A stretch of 64,000 bases of DNA from Nothophaeocryptopus gaeumannii (taxonomy: Eukaryota > Ascomycota > Dothideomycetes > Mycosphaerellales > Mycosphaerellaceae): positions 1,116,001-1,180,000 of the forward strand of contig JASISA010000040.1 in the NCBI GenBank assembly GCA_031771865.1. The letters run 5' to 3'. Shown here one piece after another: positions 51,787 through 62,171 of this stretch; position 1 is the first letter of the stretch; every line of letters starts with the position of its first letter. Position numbers and translations under genes: made by a program. The notes beneath the pieces were generated by a model. The model was not told the DNA's origin, made no database searches, and saw nothing but the letters and a program-made list of their open reading frames with translations.

Positions 51787-53814
51787 TTGGATCACAGATC
51801 GCGAGCGCTTCCGACGGGACTAGACCATACGAGGTGGCGATTTGACTGGCATAGCCGGGACATATGCTCGCTCACTCTGAGAGTCGGGGACGCAGACACA
51901 GCGCAGAGCCTTACCATCTTCAACATCTACAACCCACCGAAGGGCGTGGAAGATCGCACAAGCATTCTTCCCTCTCTAGACGGACTACTTATGAGATCTT
52001 GCGTCAACGAGAACATCGTTGTAGGGGACTTCAATCTCCACCACTGCATGTGGGGCGGAGAGCAGGTTACGCACGCAGACGCAGAGGCACTGGAGCTCAT
52101 CGAGCTCATGGAGCACCACACACTGCAGAACACGCTGCTACCCGGGACCATCACCTGTGAGGAAGGCAATTCCCGATCCACAATTGACCTGTGTCTCGTT
52201 TCCGTTGGTCTCATAGATAGGATCATACGCAGTCAGGTGGACCGGGAGCTCGATCACGACTCAGACCATCTGCCGATTGCCACAGTAATAGACCTATGTC
52301 TACCATGCCGGGTAGTAAAAGCAAGAAGAAACTGGAAGCATCTCGACAGCAAGGAATTCTGCAAAGCGCTAAAGACTGCGCTCCCGCAAACACGCCGCCC
52401 TAGGACGAAAGAGAATCTCGACATGTACGTTCAAGAAGTGGTGTCAGCGATCAGTAAGGCCGCAAACCAGGTATTGCCAAAGTCGAGGCCGTCGGTCAAA
52501 ACGAGAGAAGGGTGGAACAAGGAATGCACCGCGGCGCTCGCAGAGGCTAAGCGACTGAAGCGTAAATACGGACGAGAGCATGCAGAGGACGACTCGCAAG
52601 CCTATCGAGCAGCAAGAAATCACAAGACAAGAACAATCCGCAAAGCGCTGAGGCAAGCTTACCGCGATAAGGTAGAGGAAGCATCACAGTCACCGGAGTC
52701 ACTTTGGAGATTGGCCAAGTGGGCAAGGGACTGCGGCAACCATGTGCCGAGCATTACACCTCCGATCAGGAACGCAGAGGCGGGAAATGAAGTCGCAGAG
52801 GCCAGCGAGAAGGCAGCCCTGTTCCGGGATGTCTTCTTTCCAGACCCTCCACAGGCAAATTTGGACGACATAGGCTCGACGGAATACCCGGAGCCGATCA
52901 CACTGCCCAAAATCACGGAGAAGGAGGTTGTGGACGTAGTTACGACTACCAAAGCGCTCAAAGCACCAGGACCGGACGAGATCGCCAACAAAGCTCTGCA
53001 GGCCGGTAGTGCGCTCCTTGCAAAACATCTTACCAGCATATTTAACAGCAGCATCGCTTTGGCGTACTGTCCCGAGCACTTTCGTTGCTCGACTACAGTG
53101 GTTCTGCGAAAACCTGGAAAAGACAACTATACGATACCCAAGGCGTACCGCCCGATCGCTCTGTTGAACACAATTGGAAAAGTCATGGATGCGGTGCTGG
53201 CAAGGAGGCTAAGCTACATAGCAGAAACATACAATCTTCTCCCAAAGGCGCATATGGGCGGCAGGCGACAGAGGTCGACAGAGCATGCCCTCCACCACAT
53301 TACGGACAAGATCTATGAAGCGTGGAACACAGGTCAGGGAAAAGTCGCCAGCCTACTGCTACTGGATGTCTCGGGGGCCTTCGATAATGTATCGCACGCA
53401 CGGCTGCTACACGATCTGCGAGCTCGCCGAGTCGATGAAAGACTGGTCCGATGGATCGCCAGCTTCTTGAGCAACCGGTCGACGAAGATCATTGTGGATG
53501 GCTTCAAGTCACTACCATACTCCGTCTCAACAGGGATACCACAAGGCTCACCACTCTCGCCTATTCTGTATATTTTCTACAACTCCAGCCTGATCGAGCC
53601 AGATAATACAGTCAGTGATACCGCCACTACTGGATATATCGACGACGCTGCGATTCTTGCGTGGGGCGATACGACATCGGACACATGTGCGAAGCTCGCG
53701 GAAGCGCTGGGCAAAGCTCAGAACTGGGCCACCACCCACGCATCGAAATTTGCTCCCGAGAAATTCCAGCTAACGCACTTTACGAGAGCACGAATCTCCA
53801 GGCCAAACTCTTAG
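51787..53814 (+). mobile_element. Tad-like LINE ORF2 body, truncated at both ends
   Basis: One open frame (675 codons) carries the endonuclease end and most of the reverse transcriptase. Endonuclease: IFNIYNPPKG, VVGDFNLHHCMWGG, TIDLCLVS, DHDSDHLPIA. RT: KAPGPDEIANKAL, AYRPIALLNTIGK, HMGGRRQRSTEHAL, LLLDVSGAFDNVSH, IPQGSPLSPILY and the active site GYIDDAAILAW. The endonuclease N-terminus is missing on the left. RNase H and the 3' UTR are missing on the right, where unrelated sequence starts near 53815. 3' loss is unusual for a LINE and means later deletion. Confidence 0.92.
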
Positions 53815-53866
53815 GGATCCAACAACTCTGCCTTATCCTTAAAATGACTGGAGCAAGATCCAAACC

Positions 53867-54160
53867 ATGGTTGAAGGGGCTGTAGCAAAGGGGACAATGA
53901 AACATAACAAGCAGGCAAGGAAGCTGAAGAATAAGGTTGCCTACCTTCATTCAGAGAATGTAAGACTCCAGAGGGAAAAGGACGCCCTTTTGCAATCCCT
54001 ATATGAAGAAAAGAAGCGTAGAAAGCGAGGCCAAAAGCTCTTTAAACTAGTCAGGGCTGAGGAAGAAAGTGGAGCTATTTTTGCAAGCCCAAACAAGGTA
54101 GCTAGGGCAAAGGAGATATTGGCTGAAAAGGATGCAGCCAAAGCACCTCCAAGGCTTTGA
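53867..54160 (+). pseudogene. C-terminal tail of a pogo/Fot1 transposase
   Basis: The frame reads KQARKLKNKVAYLHSENVRL, REKDALLQSLYEEKKRRKRG and KVARAKEILAEKDA. This basic, coiled-coil tail (H-x-EN-x-L-x-x-E..KRRKR) is typical of the end of fungal pogo-type transposases. The DDE core is absent. Confidence 0.45.
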
Positions 54161-55283
54161 CCTATCCTGAATTAAAGAACATATCAATTTCACTCAGATT
54201 CTTCAGATTCATGTGATTCGGTTAGGAAATGGCTGAGTTATTTACTTACAAAGGTAGGTAGTAGGCGTGCAGGTGTCTGTGCGCCGTGTAGGGTTGTGCG
54301 CCAAGCCGGGAAACCTTCTATCGCGGCTCCGCACTCGCAGTTTTCACACTGATGTCTCGCAAACGAAAGGGCGCTGTGGATTGCGATACACCCTTGCAAA
54401 ATGGGGAAGACCCTACCACAAATGAAAGGCGAACGCTTTAACCTATTTTTGTTGGCCACAGACAGCTATTCACTGCTCGTCCCACGTCCGCACGTGCGAC
54501 ATGCGATGAATCCGTCTCAGCTTGATGCCATTACCGATGCTGCCAACGCCCACTGTGCTTCAGTATGCACACAGCGTCCCGGCCTCTGAAGATACACGTT
54601 CCAGGATGATTGAGAATCGGTTTGATAACCGTAGGCTTAGATCCTGGCACTCGACGACTCTTAGAGTTAAGGCAAGGCTCCGGACTTATGTTTCTCCAAA
54701 AGCCGATCTCCAACCTTAAATATTGGGACACAGGATGTCGAACAAGAAGAATCGGAAGTGGATTTTAAAGTTGTGAAACAACCCTCAAACGGACAAGGTA
54801 AGGTCTAAAACAACAGAGATCTCGAAAGCCGGATTGAGGATCTCGAAAAAAGGACTCGGAATTAGAGTTGAGGGTTGCTCAACCATCTTGAAACGGACAA
54901 GGCAGGGTCAGAAATACTCCAGAGCCAGTGCTTTAGAGGAAAGGGTGTGCTTGTACGAACCTAAACAGCACTTTTAATGTTTGTAGTTAGAACCTCTCAA
55001 GCTCGATTGGCGCAGATCCTCCGGAGCCTAAGTATTCGGGCAGTACTCCGGAGCCAATGCTCTAGTTGGGGGGTAAGACGCGCTTGTACAGTGATCGGTG
55101 ATTGAGTGTCTCTTTGAATGCACTACTGTATATATTACTGACCCGCGAAGACCAACGGACATCCACAGAAGCACACCGGGAGAAGGTCCGTGGAGATGCG
55201 TAGCCCATGAGTACGAGAGGTTTCCTGCAACTTATTCAAGAATTATCTGAGCCCTTTCAGACTACGCCTGCACACTCTCTGAA
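54161..55283. other. no gene recognised; imperfect direct repeat
   Basis: Two related blocks of about 45 bp, ACTCCAGAGCCAGTGCTTTA (from 54917) and ACTCCGGAGCCAATGCTCTA (from about 55041), each end in GCTTGTAC. Short frames (54401-54589) are unconvincing. Confidence 0.35.
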
Positions 55284-55937
55284 ATGGAATCCGTGATGTT
55301 CTCCTTTCCTACCGATGAATCTGCAGCATACACGAAATGCCGTTTCGTCACTCCTACAAGAGCCGTCCCCGCCAAGAACAAGCATTCTGCGCTCACCTCC
55401 AGCGATGCTGCTCTACAGTCATTGCGGCCTCTCCCTAACAAGCCGAACACGAACGCAACACAAATTCTCACAGGCCCCTTGCCAGACCGGTCTTTCGCGG
55501 AGGATCCAGTCTTGTTAGAGTCGGATCAGCCTCCGCCGACGCAATCCCTACGCAGCCGTTCCCTCAGCGAATCGTCGGCAACGGATACCGACAGTAGCGT
55601 GAAAGAGAGCTTGGTGTTTCCCGACCCTATCAGCCTGCCGTCACACCTGCCGACAGCAGATATTCTTGCGGACGAAGACCATGACGAGGACCAGGACCAT
55701 GGCGGCGATTGCCAGCCAGGATGTCTTGGGAAATGCGCTGCGAAGGCCCTTGGCGGTGCAAGCACCCCGGAGCCTCCTCATTCAGAGCGCCCATCGGCAC
55801 GCCGGTCGCGAGTAGGCAACCGGAAAATAATTCGCGTTAAAGAGCGCCTAGAGCAGGTCGTATGTGATTTCGCTTCTTTTAACGAGCGACTAGAGGCGGT
55901 CGGATGTCGGAGCGTAGTTAGTCGCAATGAACTTTAA
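55284..55937 (+). CDS. hypothetical protein (217 aa), probably disordered
   Basis: ATG 55284 opens MESVMFSFPTDESAAYTKCR. The middle is rich in Ser, Pro, Asp and Glu (LRSRSLSESSATDTDSSVKE, DEDHDEDQDHGG). A short Cys pair (CQPGCLGKC) and a basic helical end (RKIIRVKERLEQVV) follow. Single uninterrupted frame. No recognised domain. Looks like a nuclear or adaptor-type disordered protein, or a relic. Confidence 0.4.
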   Translation: MESVMFSFPTDESAAYTKCRFVTPTRAVPAKNKHSALTSSDAALQSLRPLPNKPNTNATQILTGPLPDRSFAEDPVLLESDQPPPTQSLRSRSLSESSATDTDSSVKESLVFPDPISLPSHLPTADILADEDHDEDQDHGGDCQPGCLGKCAAKALGGASTPEPPHSERPSARRSRVGNRKIIRVKERLEQVVCDFASFNERLEAVGCRSVVSRNEL

Positions 55938-56775
55938 AAGAACGCCGAGATGCAGAGTAACGTCCATCCCTGCGTGCCGAGACGCACGGTGTGGCGAGAC
56001 AGCTACACTTGCAAAATTGCCTATTCAGTCAAAACTGCCTAATTCATTGTGCTCCTTATACTATCATCTTTAGCTTCTGTTGCTACACATTCTGCATATA
56101 CTTTTAATGCAAATAGAGATAGATTGCGGTATTGCGCTTGAAAAGTCTTGTAAGGACGATTTAACATCCATCCCAGTGTTGCGAGCCACCCTATGTGCCG
56201 AGCCAAACCACGGGTACTTCCCATTCAAGATTGCATAAATATCGCAGACATACCTACGATCTCTCGATTCTCTATTATTCCTGCTACCTAGGCGTTCTGG
56301 ACACCCGATACGTGTCTAAAACAAATGTCATACTGCTGCTACCTACTTGCGACGCTATCATCGGATGGCCTCCTCTAAGCCATTCGATGTGACAGTTCAG
56401 ATATAACCATAGTATCGACCATTCGTTGTTCTTACTATTCATATTATAGCAATATTGGGCTCTATATAGGCCGCAATCTTGCTAGGGGCCAAATTCAATC
56501 CTGTGGCAAGCGTGCAACAAGTAATTTGTGCATGGTCGCTACATCTCCAGGTACCTGCCAAGGAGCAGCACGACGAAGCTGGCTAGCGGCGTACTGCTCG
56601 GAGATTATCACGCTGATATCCGATGCTCACGTCAGTAAGGCAATAACTGTGGCTAAAGAGCTTGTGGCTTTCACAAAACTTCAGTGCGACGAGATTGATC
56701 AGTCTAGTACTATAACAACTTGGCCTACATCAGCTTGCCAAGACAGCATACCCTCACGGTCATTTTCAAAAACCT
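55938..56775. other. no confident gene; possible upstream exon
   Basis: A frame at 56526-57026 (AAYCSEIITLISDAHVSKAI, VAKELVAFTKLQCDEIDQSS) may be an upstream exon of the next gene but overlaps it in another frame. The rest is featureless. Confidence 0.25.
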
Positions 56776-57456
56776 ATGGATCTTCGCCGATACCAGGCTC
56801 AGTGCCCTTTGACGGGTATAGCATTCCGCGTTATTGCTCGTCAAGGAAATGTTTGGCTCTCATACCCGTTCCTAGAAGCACGAAGGCCGAGTGTACAGAT
56901 GGACGTGGGTTCTGTACTAAATCATCTGTCCGACACAAGGATGAGAGGGCCTTGGAAGTCTGTTTTCTGTACCTGGGATGCGGCATTAACTCGCCGAGAC
57001 AGCTTCCTGGCGCGAGGGGCCACTGAAGTAGTTATTCTCGCTTTGGACCTTGAGCATTACTATAGACCTGGACACTGGCCGCTGGATGGCGTTATCAATG
57101 CATACTCATTTGCCAAAGCGCAAAATATGCCGAAGCTTCAGTTCTATGGCTATCTTACAGGCCGACGTCGTGGATTCGCTAAGGAGTATCTTCTTCCGCA
57201 TGGTATTCCGAAGGAGGCGGTTGTTGCATTGATACCAGCGTCTGGGTCGCTGAACAACGTCAACATTCATTTGGGGGTACTGCGAGTGCCAGACGCACTA
57301 CTTGCAGAGGCTGGAAATACGGAGGTTGCTCTGAAGAGGTGGATTAAAGAGGAAGTGTATTCATTGACAGGCGTATGGAATGCACAAATGGAACAACGTT
57401 TGATGCGCGCAATGTGTGTGGAGGCTTGGGACTACGATCTAGGTGCTACGCTTTAA
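56776..57456 (+). CDS. hypothetical fungal protein (226 aa)
   Basis: ATG 56776 opens MDLRRYQAQCPLTGIAFRVI. Conserved-looking core: LNHLSDTRMRGPWKSVFCTW, DSFLARGATEVVILALDLEH, LTGRRRGFAKEYLLPHGIPK. The order, a short strand pattern ending EYL..G.IP, resembles fungal DUF7587-type proteins, where a fixed-length domain reads H-L...SPFISWT..., but the match is loose. One exon, no signal peptide, no membrane helix. Possibly longer at the N-terminus through an upstream exon. Confidence 0.45.
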   Translation: MDLRRYQAQCPLTGIAFRVIARQGNVWLSYPFLEARRPSVQMDVGSVLNHLSDTRMRGPWKSVFCTWDAALTRRDSFLARGATEVVILALDLEHYYRPGHWPLDGVINAYSFAKAQNMPKLQFYGYLTGRRRGFAKEYLLPHGIPKEAVVALIPASGSLNNVNIHLGVLRVPDALLAEAGNTEVALKRWIKEEVYSLTGVWNAQMEQRLMRAMCVEAWDYDLGATL

Positions 57457-57956
57457 GAGCATGCCCACAATTCGGTCACTGCAGCTTTATCTTGCGTAAC
57501 AAGAGGGAATTAGGCACAAAGATCATTGTAGGGCAGCGGTAGCAAACGTTCAAGTCTATCTGTCTGTAATGGCACCTCTTGCGATCGAGCAACAAATCCT
57601 CTGTTCTTCTGTATCTAGTAACGTAGCCGGGTCCCAGAGTACTCCCTGCTGTATTCATCGTCCTGAATGCCTCTGCAACGTCCAGCTACCACATTCGTGC
57701 TACAGGAGCTCTACATGGTTCTGGTGCTATAGTATATGCCTCGTTCTGTCCCTCGCATAGGAACGCCGCAGGGACGTTTGACTCTAGCGCATCTACCCCT
57801 TGCGAGGTATGAGCAAGCTGTGTTTCGCTGCTCACCACTATGCTAGCTCTTGCCTCGGCAGTACATGACCCTGATGTCGTAGGCTTCCGTTTACGACCAC
57901 GCTCTTTCTTGCCCACGATGGGAACCACAGCTTCTGCCGTAGTTCTTGCGACCTTC
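57457..57956. other. no gene recognised
   Basis: Lies between the hypothetical gene and the transposase stop. No clear terminal inverted repeat was found. Confidence 0.3.
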
Positions 57957-59612
57957 CTAGCTTTTTTGGACCTTAGCTTCGTTGTTGACCCCCATTAGGG
58001 AATGGTTTTGCTGGCGGAGGAGGGCACGTTCAGCGAAAGATAACTGGGTGGCATTGATAAGCTTCTGGAGGCGCCTCTGGAGGCGCTGCTTATTTGTCTC
58101 GTCCAGCAGGTTGGCATCCTGCTCGATCAGGTGTCGTAGCGAGGCGACAGCTTCTGCAGACACGGGAGTGACGGGAGTCTGCGGTATGTCGCTTTCATTA
58201 ATAGTGCCCACTTGCACCTCAGTCACTTGTGCGAGGGGCTCGGGGGTGTCTCCAATAACCCTGGCCGTGTTGAAGGGAAACAGGCCGGCCTTGGACCACC
58301 CGGCCCGAATATTCCTTGACGTAAGCGCACGATCCCGTGCGGGGCTGTACAAGTAAGTAAAATGCTCCTTTCCGACCGTGCCTACACCACCGCGTTCTAA
58401 TCGTTCGACTTGATCCCGATAGGCTGCCTTCAGCGGGCCAAAGACCGAAATGTCACAAGGCTGGAGCTTGTGGGACGTATGAGATGGAATACGACAAAGG
58501 ATGATGTTGTTTTCGAAACAGAACTCCAAGACTTCGAGGGTTTCATGCGTTCCAAAACCATCGCAGATCAGTACTCGTGGCTTCTGCCCCGCGCGGTCTT
58601 TGGTTTGAGTGTCAAACACAAGCTTCAGCCATTGTAAGCTAAGATATGAGTCGGTATACCCACTATCGGAAAACGCGTAGTGCCATCCGGGGGTGGGATG
58701 CGTGCTCCAGTTAGATCTATGAGTCGAAGCGGGCCAGATTATCATCGGGTTCAGACACCTACCATCGGCACTAACACACTCGATTGCCGTAATCGTCGTG
58801 CGCTTGACACGCGCGCCTCTGGATCCTCGTTGATTGTCCCTACCAACAAGAACCTTGACTGAGCCAAGCTGGGAAAGCATGACACCTATCTCATCCATGT
58901 TGTAGACATTCTCTTGCAAGACGTTCCGATCCCGCAAAACTGGGCCGATCACCTCGAACCAGTGTATCACCTTATCTTGGATATCGTACCGGTTCCAGTC
59001 CAGCGCTTTTGCTGTACTTGCTCTCAGCTCCGGGTGGCGTCTGTAGAAGGACTGAGGCCAATTCTTCCCTGGTGGCTTGCTTGGTCTCCTCGCGGGGAGT
59101 CGTTGGCGAGCAAGGCTGAAGGCTATCGAGCTTACGTACTTGATCCGCACGGGGCGACCAAGTGCATCTTGATGTACGAGGAACTTCACGACGGCCTTTT
59201 CTTCCCAAGGGTCGAGGTATTGTTGGCTTCGAGCTTTCTCCATAAGCGATCGCCGTCCGCGCGCGCGATGCTGAAGCGTGGTGCGAGGTACATTACTACG
59301 ACTAGAACGAGCCCGGTAAGAGCTGACTACACCAGAGCAGACGTCTTCGGTCAACACCTGGCTAGCCCTGTCCATACTGTAAGCTCTGAGGGGTGACGGA
59401 AGTGGAGGGATGAGGAACAAAGAAAATCTAGGGGACCTGCAGGTACCCGAGAAATTGTCTAAGAATAGAACAGGCAGAGCTAGACAGGCCTTGTGGCTCA
59501 CGGAAGCATCTAGAACTGAGCAGCCACGCGCCACAGCCCACAGCCTAAAGCATATCTGAACAGAGCGTAGTGCTGAGAGTTGGTAACTCACGTTATCGGC
59601 TGATGTCAGCAC
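57957..59612 (-). CDS. pogo/Fot1-type DDE transposase
   Basis: Single minus-strand frame up to 551 codons. The real start is probably inside (MDRASQVL.. or MEKARSQQYLDPWEEKAVVK). Order: a psq-like helix region (AVVKFLVHQDALGRPVRIKY), a CENP-B/Tc5 domain (PPGKNWPQSFYRRHPELRAS), and the DDE core with YNMDEIGVMLSQL, VLICDGFGTHETLEVLEFC and LQPCDISVFGPLKAAYRDQV supplying the three acidic residues. The tail has a helical region ending RALLRQQNHSLMGV. All catalytic motifs are intact. Terminal inverted repeats and TA duplication were looked for and not recognised, so mobility is unproven. The enzyme would cut and paste a class II element. Confidence 0.85.
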   Translation of the reverse strand: MLTSADNVSYQLSALRSVQICFRLWAVARGCSVLDASVSHKACLALPVLFLDNFSGTCRSPRFSLFLIPPLPSPLRAYSMDRASQVLTEDVCSGVVSSYRARSSRSNVPRTTLQHRARGRRSLMEKARSQQYLDPWEEKAVVKFLVHQDALGRPVRIKYVSSIAFSLARQRLPARRPSKPPGKNWPQSFYRRHPELRASTAKALDWNRYDIQDKVIHWFEVIGPVLRDRNVLQENVYNMDEIGVMLSQLGSVKVLVGRDNQRGSRGARVKRTTITAIECVSADGRCLNPMIIWPASTHRSNWSTHPTPGWHYAFSDSGYTDSYLSLQWLKLVFDTQTKDRAGQKPRVLICDGFGTHETLEVLEFCFENNIILCRIPSHTSHKLQPCDISVFGPLKAAYRDQVERLERGGVGTVGKEHFTYLYSPARDRALTSRNIRAGWSKAGLFPFNTARVIGDTPEPLAQVTEVQVGTINESDIPQTPVTPVSAEAVASLRHLIEQDANLLDETNKQRLQRRLQKLINATQLSFAERALLRQQNHSLMGVNNEAKVQKS

Positions 59613-60011
59613 GATTATTCATTCTAAATTTTCACGCGAGCCCAAAATCTGCTAAGACCGACGGAGAAACTCCCGGAATGCAGGTGTATATAGTGAGACG
59701 ACGCCTCAAAACAGCGCGAGCATTCTTCGACTACATGACCATAGTATTTGCCCTCCGAAAATCGGAAACACCTCCACAGTGACGGTCCAGCAGGGGTCAA
59801 TCACTGAAGGGTTAATTGCCTGCATCACTACAATAACCGACAGCACGACCAAACTTCCATTTTTCTTGTAATGCTTCGGCTAGTAAATGGAGGAACGGGC
59901 ACAGACTCGGGAGATACTGCTTGTGTTCGCATAGTTACATGAGAGAAGACGTGCGGATTCAAGTTTCGTAAGGTGGCTCGCTACGTAGAGTGGCTCGCTT
60001 CACCGGGGGGG
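59613..60011. other. no gene recognised
   Basis: Upstream flank of the transposase. ACAGTGACGGTCC near 59775 could be one end of an inverted repeat, but no partner was found. Confidence 0.3.
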
Positions 60012-60162
60012 ATGTTAGGACCTGTAACGGTCTTGCCTAGTAGGTTTGCACACTAGTAGACAGACTATGTATTCAACTATCTGAAGTCTAAAGAAAGAAG
60101 AGTATTTACAACAGGAGAATGTCCTTCCTTATATCTCTTCCTTCTGCTGGTCCAGCAGAACC
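60012..60162 (+). mobile_element. candidate LTR start behind a polypurine tract
   Basis: CACCGGGGGGGA is followed by TGTTAGGACCTGTAACGG, the arrangement of a polypurine tract and a 3' LTR start. The LTR right end is not certain, and no second copy is in the window. Confidence 0.35.
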
Positions 60163-60444
60163 TTGTGGAAGCTGGAAGAACATTGTGGAAGCAGATGGAA
60201 GCCCAGGCACAGCCTAGGGCAACAAGGCATTCAGGCTCAGCCTGTGACAGTTGCCCTTAAATTGATGGGGCTCCGACGGATAACCAACGACGTCGACTGC
60301 TTGGTGGATAAGCCTAGGGGCTCTTTGCTCAGGATCCTCCAGAATCGGGACAGATGGACCTTTACCCACAACGTCAAAGAGGACTATGTGAGCTTCTTCT
60401 TCGACAATCAAGTACTGTTCGAAGTCTTTCCCAGTAAGTGCTAG
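60163..60444 (+). pseudogene. nucleotidyltransferase-like fragment cut by a CopA LTR
   Basis: The frame reads VALKLMGLRRITNDVDCLVD, RDRWTFTHNVKED, DNQVLFEVFPS. The RRITNDVDCLVD stretch resembles the D-x-D site of fungal nucleotidyltransferase-fold proteins (RLTDDVDxxV). The gene stops at TAG 60442-60444, one base before the CopA LTR at 60446. A GTAAGT lies within the last codons. Confidence 0.4.
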
Positions 60445-60445
60445 T

Positions 60446-60805
60446 TGAAGAATGGACGCTGTGCGATTGCTTCGATTCTTTCACTATAAGATGGACTCCT
60501 AGCGCCCTTATATACACTGCGCCCTGTTACTAGAACCTTCCATGTGATATTCTAGTCAGAACCCAAGTGCATGTTCTCAAACCTTCTACACTCCCCCTAC
60601 TTCACTACATTCATGTAAGTGAAGTCATCCCTCAGTAACAGTGTAACCCAGTCCTCTAGAGTTACGGAGGTGTTTAGCATTAGGTAAAGGCTTCGTGAGG
60701 AAGTCTGCGAGTTGATTGTCCGTACTCACATACTCGGTATGGATCTTTCCGTCCTCCTCTAGCTCTCGGATATAGTGAACCGCAACATCAATGTGCTTTG
60801 TTCGT
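60446..60805 (-). mobile_element. CopA 3' end, minus strand (LTR plus last 215 bp)
   Basis: LTR at 60446-60590 (145 bp, reversed), then polypurine tract, stop and the last codons of the polyprotein (GLGYTVTEE, DNQLADFLTKPLPK), equal to CopA 11683-11897. It breaks off at TTCGT, 60805. Confidence 0.92.
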
Positions 60806-60917
60806 CATGGTCTTTCCAGGCTTGGTGTCTTGCTAGCTCCTAGGTGTAGAAGTGGATTGGGGGTGTCTCAGTCGGGCTCGGTGGGCGTAATGGGCGGGTG
60901 CATGCGGTGGGAGCCAG

Positions 60918-61696
60918 ATAGCCGCAAACCCGGTAGAGAGACATCTAGGGGGAGCTATCTACGCCCTTATATACCTATTACGGACGATGGACTACTCGAT
61001 AACCTATACTATGCCAAAGGACCCCGAAAGTGACGACCTCTACCCTATCGGATATGCGGATTCGGACCACGCCTCAGATAGGACAAGGAAGTCTATCTCA
61101 GGCTATGTGTTTATGCTTGCAGGAGGACCTATTAGTTGGAGTTCGAAACTACAACGGAACGTAACGACTTCGACTACGGAGGCCGAATACAATGCACTCT
61201 CCTACGCCAGTAAAGAGGCAGTCTATATCCGGAGTTTCTTGAAGCAAATTGGCTATCTAACGGACGATAGACCAACAGCGTTATACGGAGACAACAAGGG
61301 CGCCTTAGCCCTAGTTAAGAACCCGGAGTTTCACGCACGAACAAAGCACATTGATGTTGCGGTTCACTATGTCCGAGAGCTAGAGGAGGACGGAAAGATT
61401 CATACCGAGTATGTGAGTACGGACAATCAACTCGCAGACTTCCTCACAAAGCCTTTACCTAAGGCTAAACACCTCCGTAACTCTAGAGGACTGGGTTACA
61501 CTGTTACTGAGGAATGACTTCACTTACATGAATGTAGTGAAGTAGGGGGAGTGTAGAAGGTTTGAGAACATTCACTTGGAGTCTGACTAGAATATCACAT
61601 GGAAGGTTCTAGTAACGGGGCGCAGTGTATATAAGGGCGCTAGGAGTCCATCCTATAGTGAAAGAATTGAAGCAATCGCACAGCGTCCATTCTTCA
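60918..61696 (+). mobile_element. CopA 3' end, plus strand (RNase H plus LTR)
   Basis: Matches CopA from about 11264 to 12042, with the RNase H motifs YADSDHASDRTRKS, STTEAEYNAL and GDNKGALALV, and the LTR at 61552-61696. It faces away from the 60446-60805 piece with about 110 bp of other DNA between, a broken head-to-head pair. Confidence 0.93.
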
Positions 61697-62171
61697 TAAC
61701 CGTTCACTTCGACAGCACTAACCTTGGTCGTGTGCGGTGAAATCCTAGCTTCGTCTCGCTCCCAACTATACCCCGATAGCTCGGTCAGCTCTCTGGTCAA
61801 TAAGGGAAAGTGATTCAACTTCCACTATCCTTGCATGGCACATTGGTGGCCATGGGCGTATTTCTTAGAAGAGAATGTTAGAGAGTATTTGAATCGCGAC
61901 CTAGGACGAACATGATAGTGTTTGAAGGCCTGTTAATAACCAAACACCCTGTGAAACTCCCAAGTCAAGCGACTGATTCGTACCTGCCACACCTCGGCCA
62001 TATCCGCTCTTGAATCTTCAGTTGTGCATCTCTACGGTAGCGAGGCTGCAAGCAGCTATAACTGCGCGTTTTGAGTACCAGATTATACGTTATGGAATAG
62101 TGCAAATAGCCAGCCGTTCTCCCCCGACCGACTATGCTCTTCTACATGCAAGCTCGACAGTAGGGAGTAGG
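61697..62171. other. no gene recognised
   Basis: Downstream flank of the kinase gene. Only short frames. Confidence 0.3.

Noticed and set aside
57957..59800. Terminal inverted repeats of the pogo element
   Set aside because: CAGTGACGG near 59775 and CGGTCACTG near 57472 are short, imperfect and wrongly oriented for element ends.
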